Positions 10,784-20,262 of a DNA stretch of 64,000 bases are shown here, piece by piece. A program made the position numbers and the translations under genes. This DNA comes from Chromatium okenii (GTDB taxonomy: Bacteria > Pseudomonadota > Gammaproteobacteria > Chromatiales > Chromatiaceae): contig NZ_PPGH01000034.1 of the NCBI RefSeq assembly GCF_002958735.1, positions 1 through 64,000 of the forward strand. The letters are read 5' to 3'. The notes below the pieces were generated by a model, which was not told the origin of the DNA, searched no databases, and saw only the letters and a program-made list of their open reading frames with translations. Position 1 is the stretch's first letter. Every line of letters starts with the position of its first letter.

Positions 10784-10982
10784 GATTGAAAATGTCTATT
10801 TTTTGACAGGTTCGGTAGTTTAGACGAATCGTTACTTGGTTGTTGTTGAGAAAAAGCAATCAATTAAATCAAGCATTTGCACTATTAAGCGGCGAAAAAG
10901 CGCCGCTGTTTGGCGATCGAGGTTGGGGCAGTGGCTTCGCCTATAGTTAATGCACTTCTTATCAACTTCCACCTTGGATTTT

Positions 10983-12362
10983 ATGATGCTGCGACGTTTT
11001 TTGTTTGTGCCGTTATTGTTGCCGCTGATCGCACTTGCTGCGCCAGCGCCCGTAGTTGAACGAACGTTAGATAATGGCTTGAAAATTTTGGTGAAACCCG
11101 ATCACCGAGCACCAATTTTAACCTCGCAAATCTGGTATCGCATCGGCGCCAGTTATGAACACAGCGGCATCACCGGCATTTCTCACCTGCTGGAACACAT
11201 GATGTTTCAAGGTACTGAACGGTTCGCGCCCAACGAATTCTCGCGCATCGTGGCGGAAAACGGCGGTTCAGAAAATGCGTTCACTGGCGACGATTACACC
11301 GCTTATTTTGAGAATCTCGCCAGCGACCGACTAGCCATTGCCTTTGAATTAGAAGCAGATCGAATGCGGCATCTCAGGCTCGGTCAAACCGAATTCGCCA
11401 AAGAATTGGAAGTCGTCAAAGAAGAGCGGCGAATGCGCACCGAAGACGATCCGCAAGCCCTGACCTCCGAGCGGTTTGGCGCAATCGCTTATGACGTGTC
11501 GCCTTATCGCAATCCGGTGATTGGTTGGCCCGGCGATTTGGAGCAGTTGCAGGCCGCTGATCTGCGCGAGTGGTATCGGCTGTGGTATGCGCCCAACAAC
11601 GCGACATTGGTAGTTGTGGGTGATGTCGATCCAGAACAGGTGTTTGCGCTGGCAACGCAGTATTTTGGCCCGCTCCAAGCCGAAACCATCACGCCTCCGA
11701 AATTGCCGATTGAACCGGAGCAACGCGGCGAAAAACGCTTGATTGTCAAAGCGCCAGCGAAAGAACCTTATGTGTTAATGGGTTATAAAACGCCGGTGGT
11801 CGCCGATGCAGCGGAAGCGTGGGAACCCTACGCACTGGAAATGCTGGCGTCGATTCTCGACGGTGGCAACAGCGCCCGGTTTGCGCGGGAATTGGTGCGC
11901 GGCAGTCAAGTCGCTGCTTCCGCCAGCGCCAGCTACAGCGCCTTTCAACGGCTCGCCGGACTGTTTTTATTTGATGCAGTGCCCAGCAAAAACCACAGCA
12001 TCGCCGAGGTGGAGCAAGCAATTCGCGCCCAAATTGCTCGCGTCCAAACCGAGCTGGTGAGCACCGAGGAGCTGGCACGAGTGCGTACGCAAGTCATCGC
12101 CGCCAAAGTGTTCCAACAGGACATGCTGTTTTATCAAGCGATGGAGCTGGGAATGCTGGCGACCATCGGTCTCGATTGGCGACTGGCCGACAGTTATGTG
12201 GACAATTTGGCTGCCGTCACGTCCGCGCAGGTGCAAGCAGTGGCGCAGAAATATCTCATCGCAGACCATCTCACCGTTGCCGTGCTTGATCCGCAACCGC
12301 TGGCTGCCGATCAACCCGCGCCCGCTGCGCCAGAACTCGGAGACCTCTCTCATGCGCGTTAA
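10983..12362 (+). CDS. Zinc-dependent M16 peptidase (catalytic subunit)
   Basis: An intact secreted or periplasmic M16 (pitrilysin family) metallopeptidase. The inverted zinc motif HxxEH appears as HLLEHMMFQG, and the downstream glutamate region as ELEVVKEERRMRTEDDPQ. A signal peptide is clear if translation starts at the double ATG at 10983-10988 (MLRRFLFVPLLLPLIALAAPA). The longer frame from 10950 would add 11 residues ahead of the signal. A TATAGT box at 10942-10947 would suit the later start. The stop at 12362 overlaps the next M16 gene by 11 bases. Tandem active and inactive M16 subunits commonly form a heterodimer. Confidence 0.85.
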   Translation: MMLRRFLFVPLLLPLIALAAPAPVVERTLDNGLKILVKPDHRAPILTSQIWYRIGASYEHSGITGISHLLEHMMFQGTERFAPNEFSRIVAENGGSENAFTGDDYTAYFENLASDRLAIAFELEADRMRHLRLGQTEFAKELEVVKEERRMRTEDDPQALTSERFGAIAYDVSPYRNPVIGWPGDLEQLQAADLREWYRLWYAPNNATLVVVGDVDPEQVFALATQYFGPLQAETITPPKLPIEPEQRGEKRLIVKAPAKEPYVLMGYKTPVVADAAEAWEPYALEMLASILDGGNSARFARELVRGSQVAASASASYSAFQRLAGLFLFDAVPSKNHSIAEVEQAIRAQIARVQTELVSTEELARVRTQVIAAKVFQQDMLFYQAMELGMLATIGLDWRLADSYVDNLAAVTSAQVQAVAQKYLIADHLTVAVLDPQPLAADQPAPAAPELGDLSHAR

Positions 12363-13668
12363 TCGCTTCTTTTCTTTACCGTTAATGGGTTTATTGGCGC
12401 TGCTCGCCAGCGTGTCAACTGCCCACGCCATGCCCAATATCCAAACATGGCAAACGCCCAACGGGGCGCGAGTGCTGTTCGTCGCTGCGCCGGAAATTCC
12501 GATGCTGGATGTCAAAGTGGTGTTTGACGCTGGCAGCGCCCGCGATGGCAAATTATCGGGCTTGGCGTCGATGACTGCCGCGCTGCTGGCGCAAGGTGCG
12601 GGCGAATGGAATGCCGACGCGCTGGCCGAGCGGTTGGAGCAGATTGGCGCGTCGCTCAGTTCCAGCACTGACCAAGACACGACTGAATGGTCATTGCGGA
12701 CGTTGACCCAGCAGCCAGCGATGGATACGGCACTGGAAACGCTGACGACCGTGTTAACCGCGCCGACTTTTCCGTCCGCAGATTTGGAGCGCGTCCGCCA
12801 AAATCGTCTGATTGCGCTGCGTCAAGCCGAAGAATCGCCGGAACAAGTCGCAGCATTGGCGTTGTCGCCCGCGATCTTCGGCGATCATCCGTATGCCACT
12901 GATCCACAAGGCACTGCGGTAACGGTCACGGCGTTGACCCGCGAGGAGTTGCAGGCATTTCATGCCCATTTTTATCAGGCGAAAAACGCGCTGATTGCGA
13001 TTGTGGGTGCAGTAGATCGCGCGGGCGCAGAAGCAATTGCCACGCGCATCACGGCCGGATTGCCCACTGGTGAACGTGCGCCCGCGCTGCCGCCAGTCGC
13101 CGAGTTGACCGCGAGCAGTGTCAAGGCGATTCCGTTCACCGCAACCCAAACGACGGTGCTGGTCGGTCAACCCGGAATGCGGCGCGGCGATCCCGATTAT
13201 TTTCCGCTGTATGTCGGCAATCACATTCTCGGCGGCAGCGGGCTGGTGTCGATTTTGATGGACGAGATTCGTGAAAAACGCGGGATGTCGTATAGCGTGT
13301 CGAGTGCATTTGTGCCGCTGGCGCAGCTCGGCGGTTTTACGCTGGGCTTGCAAACGAAAAATTCCCAAGCCAATCAAGCGCAAACAGTGTTGCTGGACAC
13401 GTTGCGGCGGTTTATCGAAACCGGTCCGACCGAAGCGCAATTAACGGCAGCGAAGAAAAATATCACCGGCGGTTTTCCGCTCAAAATTGCCAGCAACAGC
13501 AGCATTGTCAATTATTTAGCGATGATCGGTTTTTACGGATTGCCGCTCGATCATTTGGAACGGTTCACAGCGCGGGTGGAAGCCGTGACGGTCGAACAAA
13601 TCCGCGATGCGTTTGCGCGGCGCATTCATCCCGACCGGCTGGCGATTGTCACCGTTGGCGGCAGCTAA
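12352..13668 (+). CDS. M16 peptidase-like protein lacking zinc motif
   Basis: A 438-residue M16-family partner protein. The signal peptide is MRVNRFFSLPLMGLLALLASVSTAHA. The position of the HxxEH motif is occupied by LASMTAALLAQGAG, so zinc binding is lost. The R/Y region typical of the substrate-binding partner is present (IREKRGMSYSVSSAF). The start ATG at 12352 overlaps the end of the catalytic M16 gene by 11 bases and begins the signal peptide exactly; the open frame extends upstream to 12196 but without biological support. It probably pairs with the upstream peptidase in the periplasm. Confidence 0.85.
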   Translation: MRVNRFFSLPLMGLLALLASVSTAHAMPNIQTWQTPNGARVLFVAAPEIPMLDVKVVFDAGSARDGKLSGLASMTAALLAQGAGEWNADALAERLEQIGASLSSSTDQDTTEWSLRTLTQQPAMDTALETLTTVLTAPTFPSADLERVRQNRLIALRQAEESPEQVAALALSPAIFGDHPYATDPQGTAVTVTALTREELQAFHAHFYQAKNALIAIVGAVDRAGAEAIATRITAGLPTGERAPALPPVAELTASSVKAIPFTATQTTVLVGQPGMRRGDPDYFPLYVGNHILGGSGLVSILMDEIREKRGMSYSVSSAFVPLAQLGGFTLGLQTKNSQANQAQTVLLDTLRRFIETGPTEAQLTAAKKNITGGFPLKIASNSSIVNYLAMIGFYGLPLDHLERFTARVEAVTVEQIRDAFARRIHPDRLAIVTVGGS

Positions 13669-13707
13669 ATCGCGTCAGAAGCAGCGACACACGCGGCAAA
13701 TAATCAA

Positions 13708-14275
13708 TTGCGGATTATCGGCGGCCAATTTCGCGGTCGCCGATTGCCGTTTGTCGAGCAGCCGGGCTGCGTCCGACGCCGGATCGGGTGCGCGAAACGC
13801 TGTTTAACTGGCTGGCGCCGATCATCGTTGGGCGCGATGTTTAGATGCGTTTGCCGGCAGCGGGGCGCTGGATTTGAGGCGCGGTCACGCGGCAGCGGTG
13901 AAGTGGTGTTGCTGGAACGCGCCGCACCAGCAGCGCAGTTGTTGGCGAATGCGCAGACGCTGGGAATTTCAAACGAAATGAACATTGTGCAAACCGACGC
14001 GTTGCAGTGGCTGGCTGGCGCGGGGCGACCGTTTGATGTGGTGTTTCTTGATCCGCCGTATTCCGCCGAGTTTACTTGCGCCAGCAATTGAAAAACTGGC
14101 AAATAACGGTTGGTTGGCAGCGGGAGCGCGGGTGTATTTAGAAACCGCCAGTTCGAGTGATTTCCCAACGTTGCCAACGGGTTGGGAGTTGATCCGCGAT
14201 AAAACCGCTGGGCAAGTGCGTTATGGATTGGTGGTCGTGGAAATTGAGCGCAAGATCAATGCGCATTCGCCGTGA
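13708..14275 (+). pseudogene. rsmD: 16S rRNA (guanine-966-N2) methyltransferase RsmD, frameshifted
   Basis: RsmD methylates G966 of 16S rRNA using SAM. The start LRIIGGQFRGRRLPF is diagnostic. Later pieces are a SAM-binding segment ending EVVLLERAAPAAQLLANAQ, the catalytic DPPY in VVFLDPPYSAEF, and the tail LANNGWLAAGARVYLE to IRDKTAGQVRYGLVVVE. The normal middle is broken by shifts near 13760, 13840 and 14075. The apparent start is TTG at 13708; no ATG is in frame upstream before the M16 stop at 13668, so a start codon may also have been lost to error. Confidence 0.8.
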
Positions 14276-14332
14276 TCAGCAGTAAACAGAATGCTCACTG
14301 ACCACTAAAAACTGACAACTGAAAATTTCCAA

Positions 14333-16062
14333 ATGACTGATTTACAACGACTGTGGATATTATTTCGCCCGTATCAGTGGTGGATGCTGCTCGGCACGGT
14401 GCTGGCGATCATCACGCTGCTGGCCAACGTCATGTTGATGACTGCATCGGGTTGGTTTCTCAGCGCAATGGCCACTGCTGGCGTCACCGGCATCGCCATG
14501 AATTATTTTGCACCGGCAGCTTTAGTACGCGGCAGCGCGATGGTGCGCACCGCTGGGCGCTACGGCGAGCGCGTCATCAATCACGAAGCAACCTTTCGCT
14601 TGATCGCCAGTTTAAGAGTTTGGTTTTACAGCCATTTAGAACCACTCGCGCCAGCCCGACTGCAGTTTTATCACAGCGGCGACTTGCTCACGCGCATTCG
14701 CGCCGACATTGACGCACTCGATAATTTATACGTCCGCGTACTCGTGCCGGCCATCGTCGCTGCCGTCAGCATCCTGTTGTTTACTTTATTTTTATTCATC
14801 TTTTCACCAGTGCTGGCACTGAGCGGATTGAGCTTTTTACTGCTCGCAGGCGTCGCGTTGCCCATTTGGTCGCAAGCGCGAGGACAAGCGCCCGGTCAAC
14901 GCATTACTGCCGATGAAAGTGCGCTGCGCACTGCGGTCATCGACGGCGTGCAGGGCATGGCGGAATTGACCGTTTATGGGATGACCGAACAGCAAGCGCA
15001 ACGTATCGACGGTTTAAGTCGGCGCTTGATTGCCGATCAAGCGCAGTTGAGCAGCGATCACGGGTTGACGCTGGCGGCAGTCGGCGTGTGCGCTGGCTTG
15101 AGTCTGTGGTGTTTATTGCTGCTGGCGATTCCGCTGGTGCGCAGTGGCGAATTAGCGCCGCCGCAATTGGCAATGCTGGCGCTGTTTACGCTGGCGAGTT
15201 TTGAAGCAGTCGCGCCGTTACCGCAAGCCTTTCAATTACTTGGGCGCAGTCTCGCGGCAGCGCGTCGGCTGTTTGAAATCGTTGACACTGCGCCAGCCGT
15301 CACCGAACCAACGGCGCATCGCCGCAGCCGCACCAGTTTGATCTCAGTTGTGAACAGGTCACATTTAGTTATCCCAACGCAGCGCGACCGGCGTTGATCG
15401 ACATCAATTTGCACATTCCGGCGGGCACTCGCGCTGCGGTGATTGGTGCGACTGGCTCGGGCAAAAGTACGTTGTTTAATTTGCTGCTGCGCTTTTGGAC
15501 GCCGGGCGCGGGGACGCTGCGTCTCGGTGGTCACGATCTCGCCGAATTTCATGGCGATGATTTGCGCCGTCATATCGCCGTCGTCAGCCAGCACACGCAT
15601 TTATTTGACGCGACCATCCGCGAAAATCTGCTGCTGGCGAATCCAGACGCCTCACAAACGGCGCTCGAAAATGCCTGCCGCGTGGCGCAGATTCATGATT
15701 TTATTGCTGAACTTCCCGAAGGTTATGACACTTGGGTCGGAGAAACGGGCGTGAGATTGTCGGGTGGTCAGGGGCGACGCATCGCAGTTGCTCGCGCTTT
15801 GTTGAAAGACGCACCGATTTTGCTGTTGGATGAGCCGACTGAAGGGCTGGATGCAGCGACCGAGCGCGATCTGATGGAGGCGCTGAATCGGCTGATGCGC
15901 GGACGCACTGTGTTGTTAATCACCCATCGCCCAGTGGGTTTGGATTGGGTCGATCAGGTGCTGGTGCTCGATCAAGGGCGGACGCTGGCGCTGGGTGATG
16001 TGTCCGTTGTGGCGCAAGCGACGCAGGCAGAATTGCTGCGTTGTTCAGCCGCCAGCGAGTAA
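14333..16062 (+). pseudogene. cydC: CydC-type thiol reductant ABC exporter subunit, one frameshift
   Basis: A half-transporter whose CydDC complex exports glutathione and cysteine, supporting cytochrome bd assembly. The membrane domain opens with LQRLWILFRPYQWWMLLG and has MTASGWFLSAMATAG, characteristic of CydC, with about six membrane segments. The ATPase domain has Walker A GATGSGKST, signature LSGGQGRR and Walker B LLLDEPTEGLD. One frameshift near 15315 separates the domains; QFDLSCEQVTFSYPNAARPAL bridges them in the second frame. No cydD lies beside it in this window. Its 3' end overlaps the convergent tagF end by 18 bases. Confidence 0.8.
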
Positions 16063-16680
16063 CACGCGAAACTGGGCGGGCGGCGGCAGTTCTGGATAAC
16101 AAAATTCAGCACTGCTTGACCGCCACCGACTGCCGAATTGCCCCGATTGACCACTGCCCACTGACCATTGCGCACTTCCCAGCGCCAGCACCTGCGCATC
16201 AAAGGTCGCCAGATCACAACCTTCTTGCAGTCCCATTAACGCCACTGCTTCGGCTCGCGTAAACCAATCTTCGGCGCTACAAAAACAATCAAAACAGTCG
16301 ATTGCCGAATCAAGCTGGCTGGCAATGGTCAGCGGAAAATAGCGCCCGACGCGATCCACGCTCGGCATCAACACGCCCGCCCACGCCAATTGCCCGACAA
16401 CGCCCGGCGTCAAGACAAAACGCCACAGCGGACTGACGAGATAAACATCCAACCACTGCTCGCCGAGCTGCGCCCGACTGCTGGCCAGCGATTCGCGCAA
16501 CCACTGATCCCACGGTTGAATAAACGTAGACGGCAAGCGGCGTTGCACAAAATCGCCGAGTTCCGGCAACTTGCCGTAAAACCCGGGCTGGCAAATCCCC
16601 CCTGCCCCCTTTTCCAAAGGGGGGAGAAGAGGAAAAGCCCCCCTTTGTAAAAGGGGGGTTGGGGGGATTTCTTCCGCCAA
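16045..16680 (-). CDS. tagF: Type VI secretion-associated protein TagF
   Basis: TagF (DUF2094) is a post-translational repressor of type VI secretion in studied systems. The core FYGKLPELGDFVQRRLPSTFIQPWDQWL and LTPGVVGQLAWAGVLMPSVDRVGRYFPLTI matches the family. The first 30 or so residues are unusual: the palindromic repeat at 16593-16670 is translated in frame between the start codon and PGFYGKL, giving a proline/lysine/glycine-rich leader. The C-terminal 50 residues are poorly conserved and contain a short TGACCACTGCCCACTGACCA repeat. It is the last gene of the operon, three bases after the tssM stop. Confidence 0.8.
   Translation of the reverse strand: MAEEIPPTPLLQRGAFPLLPPLEKGAGGICQPGFYGKLPELGDFVQRRLPSTFIQPWDQWLRESLASSRAQLGEQWLDVYLVSPLWRFVLTPGVVGQLAWAGVLMPSVDRVGRYFPLTIASQLDSAIDCFDCFCSAEDWFTRAEAVALMGLQEGCDLATFDAQVLALGSAQWSVGSGQSGQFGSRWRSSSAEFCYPELPPPAQFRVLLAGG
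16593..16670. repeat. Palindromic G/C-tract repeat, copy 1
   Basis: A 78-base nested inverted repeat. The outer arms are AAATCCCCCC and GGGGGGATTT, and inside are two smaller palindromes, CCCCCTTTTCCAAAGGGGG and CCCCCCTTTGTAAAAGGGGGG, around a purine-rich GAGAAGAGGAAA spacer. It lies in the 5' part of tagF and is read in frame. Two related copies are at 21448 and 50408. Confidence 0.9.
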
Positions 16681-16683
16681 ACA

Positions 16684-19600
16684 TCACAGCCGCTCCGGGC
16701 AGCGAAATGCCCGTATTTCCTGCAAATTAAATGGGTTGCGCACACTCACCGCCCGCAATTCAAACCGCGCTGATAATCCGCCCAGCGCAAATGTCACCTG
16801 AAATTTCTCTGGCTGCGCCGTCGGTTTCAGCGCCGACCGATCCAGCAGCCGAAACCATGCCCATGCGCCTTCTTCCGTTGCACTCGGCCCGTTGCCCGTG
16901 AGATCGGTAAACATCAGCCGCACCCGTCCCGCACCTTCTGGCATCGGCCACTGCAACCGTTGGCTGCGCGGCGGACCTTGCCGGTAATCGACCATTTGTC
17001 CATCTAAATCAAGCATAAATTGAATGACTTGCGCATCCATCCGCAGCGGTTTTAATTCAAATTCCACCGCTGGCGTTTTCGCTGCGCCGGTGAAAAACGC
17101 CTCGCGGATCACGGCAGCGCGTTGAAATTGCGCCAGCACGTCCGCCGGAATTCCGATCCGCGCATCTGCCCATTGCCATTTAGCACGACTGGTATTGACC
17201 AACGGCGCGAGCTGTTGCTTAAAAAAAGTGTCAATCATTCCGCCGGGACCGAGCAGTTTTCCGAAATCAAACAACGTGGTTTCTCGCGCACTGTCTTTGA
17301 CAAACGGATAACGGTCGTTAATCGCTTCACGACAAAACGGCAAAATGTCGGTTGTCCATAACGTATTGAGTTGAGAACGCATTCCGCCAGCTTCCAGCGT
17401 TGCGCTGTCCTGCGCCAGCGTTGCGATTAAACCGCGCACTGGTGCGGGCAATTTGTCCGCCAGCGCCTTGGTCTCGGCAATTTCGGTGGTTTCACTGGCG
17501 ACCAACAACGTGCGCCCGGACATCATCGCCGCAGCGACTGCCGTCAAATGCAGTTCCAATTTGCTCAACGTGGTTTGCAGTTGATCGAGCTGCGTTTGCC
17601 CGCTGGCGTTGGCGCGGACGAGATCATGCAGCCACGCAAACCGCCGCGTCACATACAGCTCCGGCGCTTCACCAGTCGCTACTGCTTCCGGCGCGGCAGC
17701 TGGTTGATCGCCACCAAAATAACGCGCCACCCGTTGCCCAAAATCCGCTGATGCGGGTGCTGGCGCAGGAGTTGCCGCTGCATCCGCTGCCGGTTGCTGA
17801 TCCAATTGAGTCTGCGCGGCAGCCGCCACCAGTAACAAGCGCAGTGGCGATTTTGCGGGATCAGCGAGCAGATTGAGCACCTGCGCCGCGTGGGGCAAAT
17901 CGCGCACCGGAATCAGCGCGATGTCGTCTAATAACGTTTTCCATTCAGTCACATAGTCTTGAAAATAACGGTCGCGCACTGCGGCGAACAATTGCGCAGC
18001 GGCTGGCGAATCGGGCTGCAACTGCGCGGCATCGCCCAGCACCCAACTTTCTGCGGCGACGGTTTGAATCAGGCGATTGGTCGTTTTCGCAAAACCTTGG
18101 TGATAACCGTCGAAGGTGTACAGCGCCGGAATGCCTTGCGTTAGCGGTCGTCCGCTGCGCCGCACCAGCAGCACGTTGGCATAGTCACCAGCGTTGGCGC
18201 TGATGCTGAAATCAGGAATTGCTGCGCCCACGCCGTCGCGCTTGAGTTGTTCATAAACCCGTTCGGTCAGCGGTGCGCGATTCAAAATACTGCGAGCAGA
18301 ATCAATCACTTCTTGATTAAGCGCCGGTGGCAAAGTGGCTGAACGGGATTCCAATAACGCGGCGAGATGACCGCGCAGCGCCGCTTGTTGCGCGGCAGTC
18401 GTGGTCGTGGGCAACGACTGCTGCCAATCCTGTTCAATCCACAGTTTGATTGCGGCGAGATCATCTGCTCGGGTGTGAACGTCGGCTTGACCGAGCAGCA
18501 GATACACCCGCAGCGCGTCATAAAGATGCGCGGGATCGGCGCTGGCTTGACGGATTTGTCCTTCCAACCGCCGCAAAATGCGCGGCAATAACACGCGGTT
18601 GAGAATGTGCAGATAAGCGCGTTGTGCCTGCGAACCGAGTTTGTCGCCTTGATACAGCCCCAAACCTTCGGTCATTTCGACCGGATCAACGCGGTGCGCA
18701 AACCCACGCGGCAGCTCACGCGCTGCATCGAGCAGCGGTAAAATCCCAAGTAAATCATTGGCATCAGTGGGCAGCGTTCCCAGTTGGTTTTCGATGTTGA
18801 CGACCTGCTGCGCAGTCTCGGCAATCAGCGAACGATTGCGGACATAACTGGTTGTCCACGCCGTCGCCGCCACCAGAAACACCAGCGCCGCGCCAGCGTA
18901 GGCACTGCGCCGCAACCATTGCTGCCGCCGTTCCAATTGCGGATCAAGTCCCGCCAGCCCTGATTCCTGAAACACGACATCGCGCAGCAGCCGCGTGAGG
19001 AAATAGCTTTTGCTCGTGCCTTTGAACGGCAACACGCCTTGTCGTCCCAGCCCAAAGTTCGCGGCATACGCGCCCAAAATGCGGTCGATTGGCGTTCCAG
19101 TTTGCGTACCGCTGCAGAAATAAACTCCGCGCACCAATGGATGAATTTCAAACCGCGACGGCGTAAACACGTCGGTCAAAAACTGCTCCAGCGTTTCGGT
19201 CAGCGCCGCAAACTGCGTGGGAAAACTGAACAGCAACGTGCGTTTACTTGGTTCGCGCTCCTGCTCCAAACGGGTGAGCAACTGCGCATCCAAACGCGTG
19301 TGCAGCAATTTCAATTCGGCGGAAACGGCGCTGATCGGCGCGGCAGTGTTTTCGCCCAGCGCCAGCGGAAACGTCATTCCCCAGACCTGCTCGCGTCCTT
19401 CTTTGCTCAAATCTGCAAAGAATTCATTGAATCCCGCAATCAGATCGGCCTTCATCAGCAGCACATACACCGGCATCGCGGTGTGAAACGTTTGACACAG
19501 TTCTTGCACCCGCTGCCGTAGCGCCAGCGCCTGCCGGTCACGGTCAACCTGCGGCTGTTGCAGCAAATCCGCGAGACTCAACGCGACCAAAACGCCGTTG

Positions 19601-20262
19601 ATGGGACGGCGCGGGCGGTGTTTTTTCAGCAGCGCCAAAAAGTTTTGCCACGCGGTTTTATCCACCAGACGGTCGCTGTCTTGCGTGGTGTAGCGCCCAG
19701 CGGTGTCAATCAGCACGGCAGAATCGGTAAACCACCAGTCGCAATTGCGCGTACCGCCGAGTCCAGCCACTGCATCCTGACCCAACTGTTCGGCGAGCGG
19801 AAAGCGCAGCCCAGCGTTGAGCAATGCCGTCGTTTTGCCGCAGCCCGGCGGGCCGATGATGAGATACCACGGCAGTTGATACACCCAGCGTCCACCGAGT
19901 TTGCGTTTACCCGTCGCGCCTTTCAGCGTCGCCAGCGCCTGCGTAAAGCGTTCGCGCAGCACCAGCAATTCTTCATCTGAGGCTTGCTGCGTCGGATCGG
20001 GTGCGGTTTCCGCGTCAGTTGCCAATTGGTCAACCAGTTGCTGATTGCGCCGGCGTTCGAGCAACAGCGAAATCAGCGCGATGACTCCCCACACGCTAAA
20101 CAGCGCGACGATTGCCAGCACCCGATATTCAACCGATGCCAGCGGATCGAAATTGCCGAAGTGCAGAAATGGCCCAGCGAACCAGATCAACAGTCCGGTG
20201 GCGCTCATGCCGAGCAGCGTTAAGAAAAATGGCGAAACGAACCAAGCGAGAATGGCCATCAC
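16684..20262 (-). CDS. tssM: Type VI secretion membrane complex protein TssM (IcmF)
   Basis: A 1192-residue intact inner-membrane protein that, with TssJ and TssL, forms the trans-envelope complex anchoring the secretion machine. Two membrane segments lie near residues 10-30 and 48-68, and a third near 450 (AALVFLVAATAWTTSYV). The cytoplasmic nucleotide-binding domain has Walker A GPPGCGKT at about 137-144 and DTAGRY. The long periplasmic C-terminal half fits the TssJ-binding region. The ATG overlaps the tssL stop by four bases. Length and motif order are normal for the family. Confidence 0.93.
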   Translation of the reverse strand: MMAILAWFVSPFFLTLLGMSATGLLIWFAGPFLHFGNFDPLASVEYRVLAIVALFSVWGVIALISLLLERRRNQQLVDQLATDAETAPDPTQQASDEELLVLRERFTQALATLKGATGKRKLGGRWVYQLPWYLIIGPPGCGKTTALLNAGLRFPLAEQLGQDAVAGLGGTRNCDWWFTDSAVLIDTAGRYTTQDSDRLVDKTAWQNFLALLKKHRPRRPINGVLVALSLADLLQQPQVDRDRQALALRQRVQELCQTFHTAMPVYVLLMKADLIAGFNEFFADLSKEGREQVWGMTFPLALGENTAAPISAVSAELKLLHTRLDAQLLTRLEQEREPSKRTLLFSFPTQFAALTETLEQFLTDVFTPSRFEIHPLVRGVYFCSGTQTGTPIDRILGAYAANFGLGRQGVLPFKGTSKSYFLTRLLRDVVFQESGLAGLDPQLERRQQWLRRSAYAGAALVFLVAATAWTTSYVRNRSLIAETAQQVVNIENQLGTLPTDANDLLGILPLLDAARELPRGFAHRVDPVEMTEGLGLYQGDKLGSQAQRAYLHILNRVLLPRILRRLEGQIRQASADPAHLYDALRVYLLLGQADVHTRADDLAAIKLWIEQDWQQSLPTTTTAAQQAALRGHLAALLESRSATLPPALNQEVIDSARSILNRAPLTERVYEQLKRDGVGAAIPDFSISANAGDYANVLLVRRSGRPLTQGIPALYTFDGYHQGFAKTTNRLIQTVAAESWVLGDAAQLQPDSPAAAQLFAAVRDRYFQDYVTEWKTLLDDIALIPVRDLPHAAQVLNLLADPAKSPLRLLLVAAAAQTQLDQQPAADAAATPAPAPASADFGQRVARYFGGDQPAAAPEAVATGEAPELYVTRRFAWLHDLVRANASGQTQLDQLQTTLSKLELHLTAVAAAMMSGRTLLVASETTEIAETKALADKLPAPVRGLIATLAQDSATLEAGGMRSQLNTLWTTDILPFCREAINDRYPFVKDSARETTLFDFGKLLGPGGMIDTFFKQQLAPLVNTSRAKWQWADARIGIPADVLAQFQRAAVIREAFFTGAAKTPAVEFELKPLRMDAQVIQFMLDLDGQMVDYRQGPPRSQRLQWPMPEGAGRVRLMFTDLTGNGPSATEEGAWAWFRLLDRSALKPTAQPEKFQVTFALGGLSARFELRAVSVRNPFNLQEIRAFRCPERL

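Noticed and set aside
12754..13440. 228-residue open frame opposite the second M16 gene
   Set aside because: Antisense shadow; the sense strand has strong family evidence.
16593..16670. G/C-tract repeats as rho-independent terminators or a CRISPR array
   Set aside because: They form hairpins but are inside translated genes, have no T-run and no regular spacers; no CRISPR-like array is present in the window.
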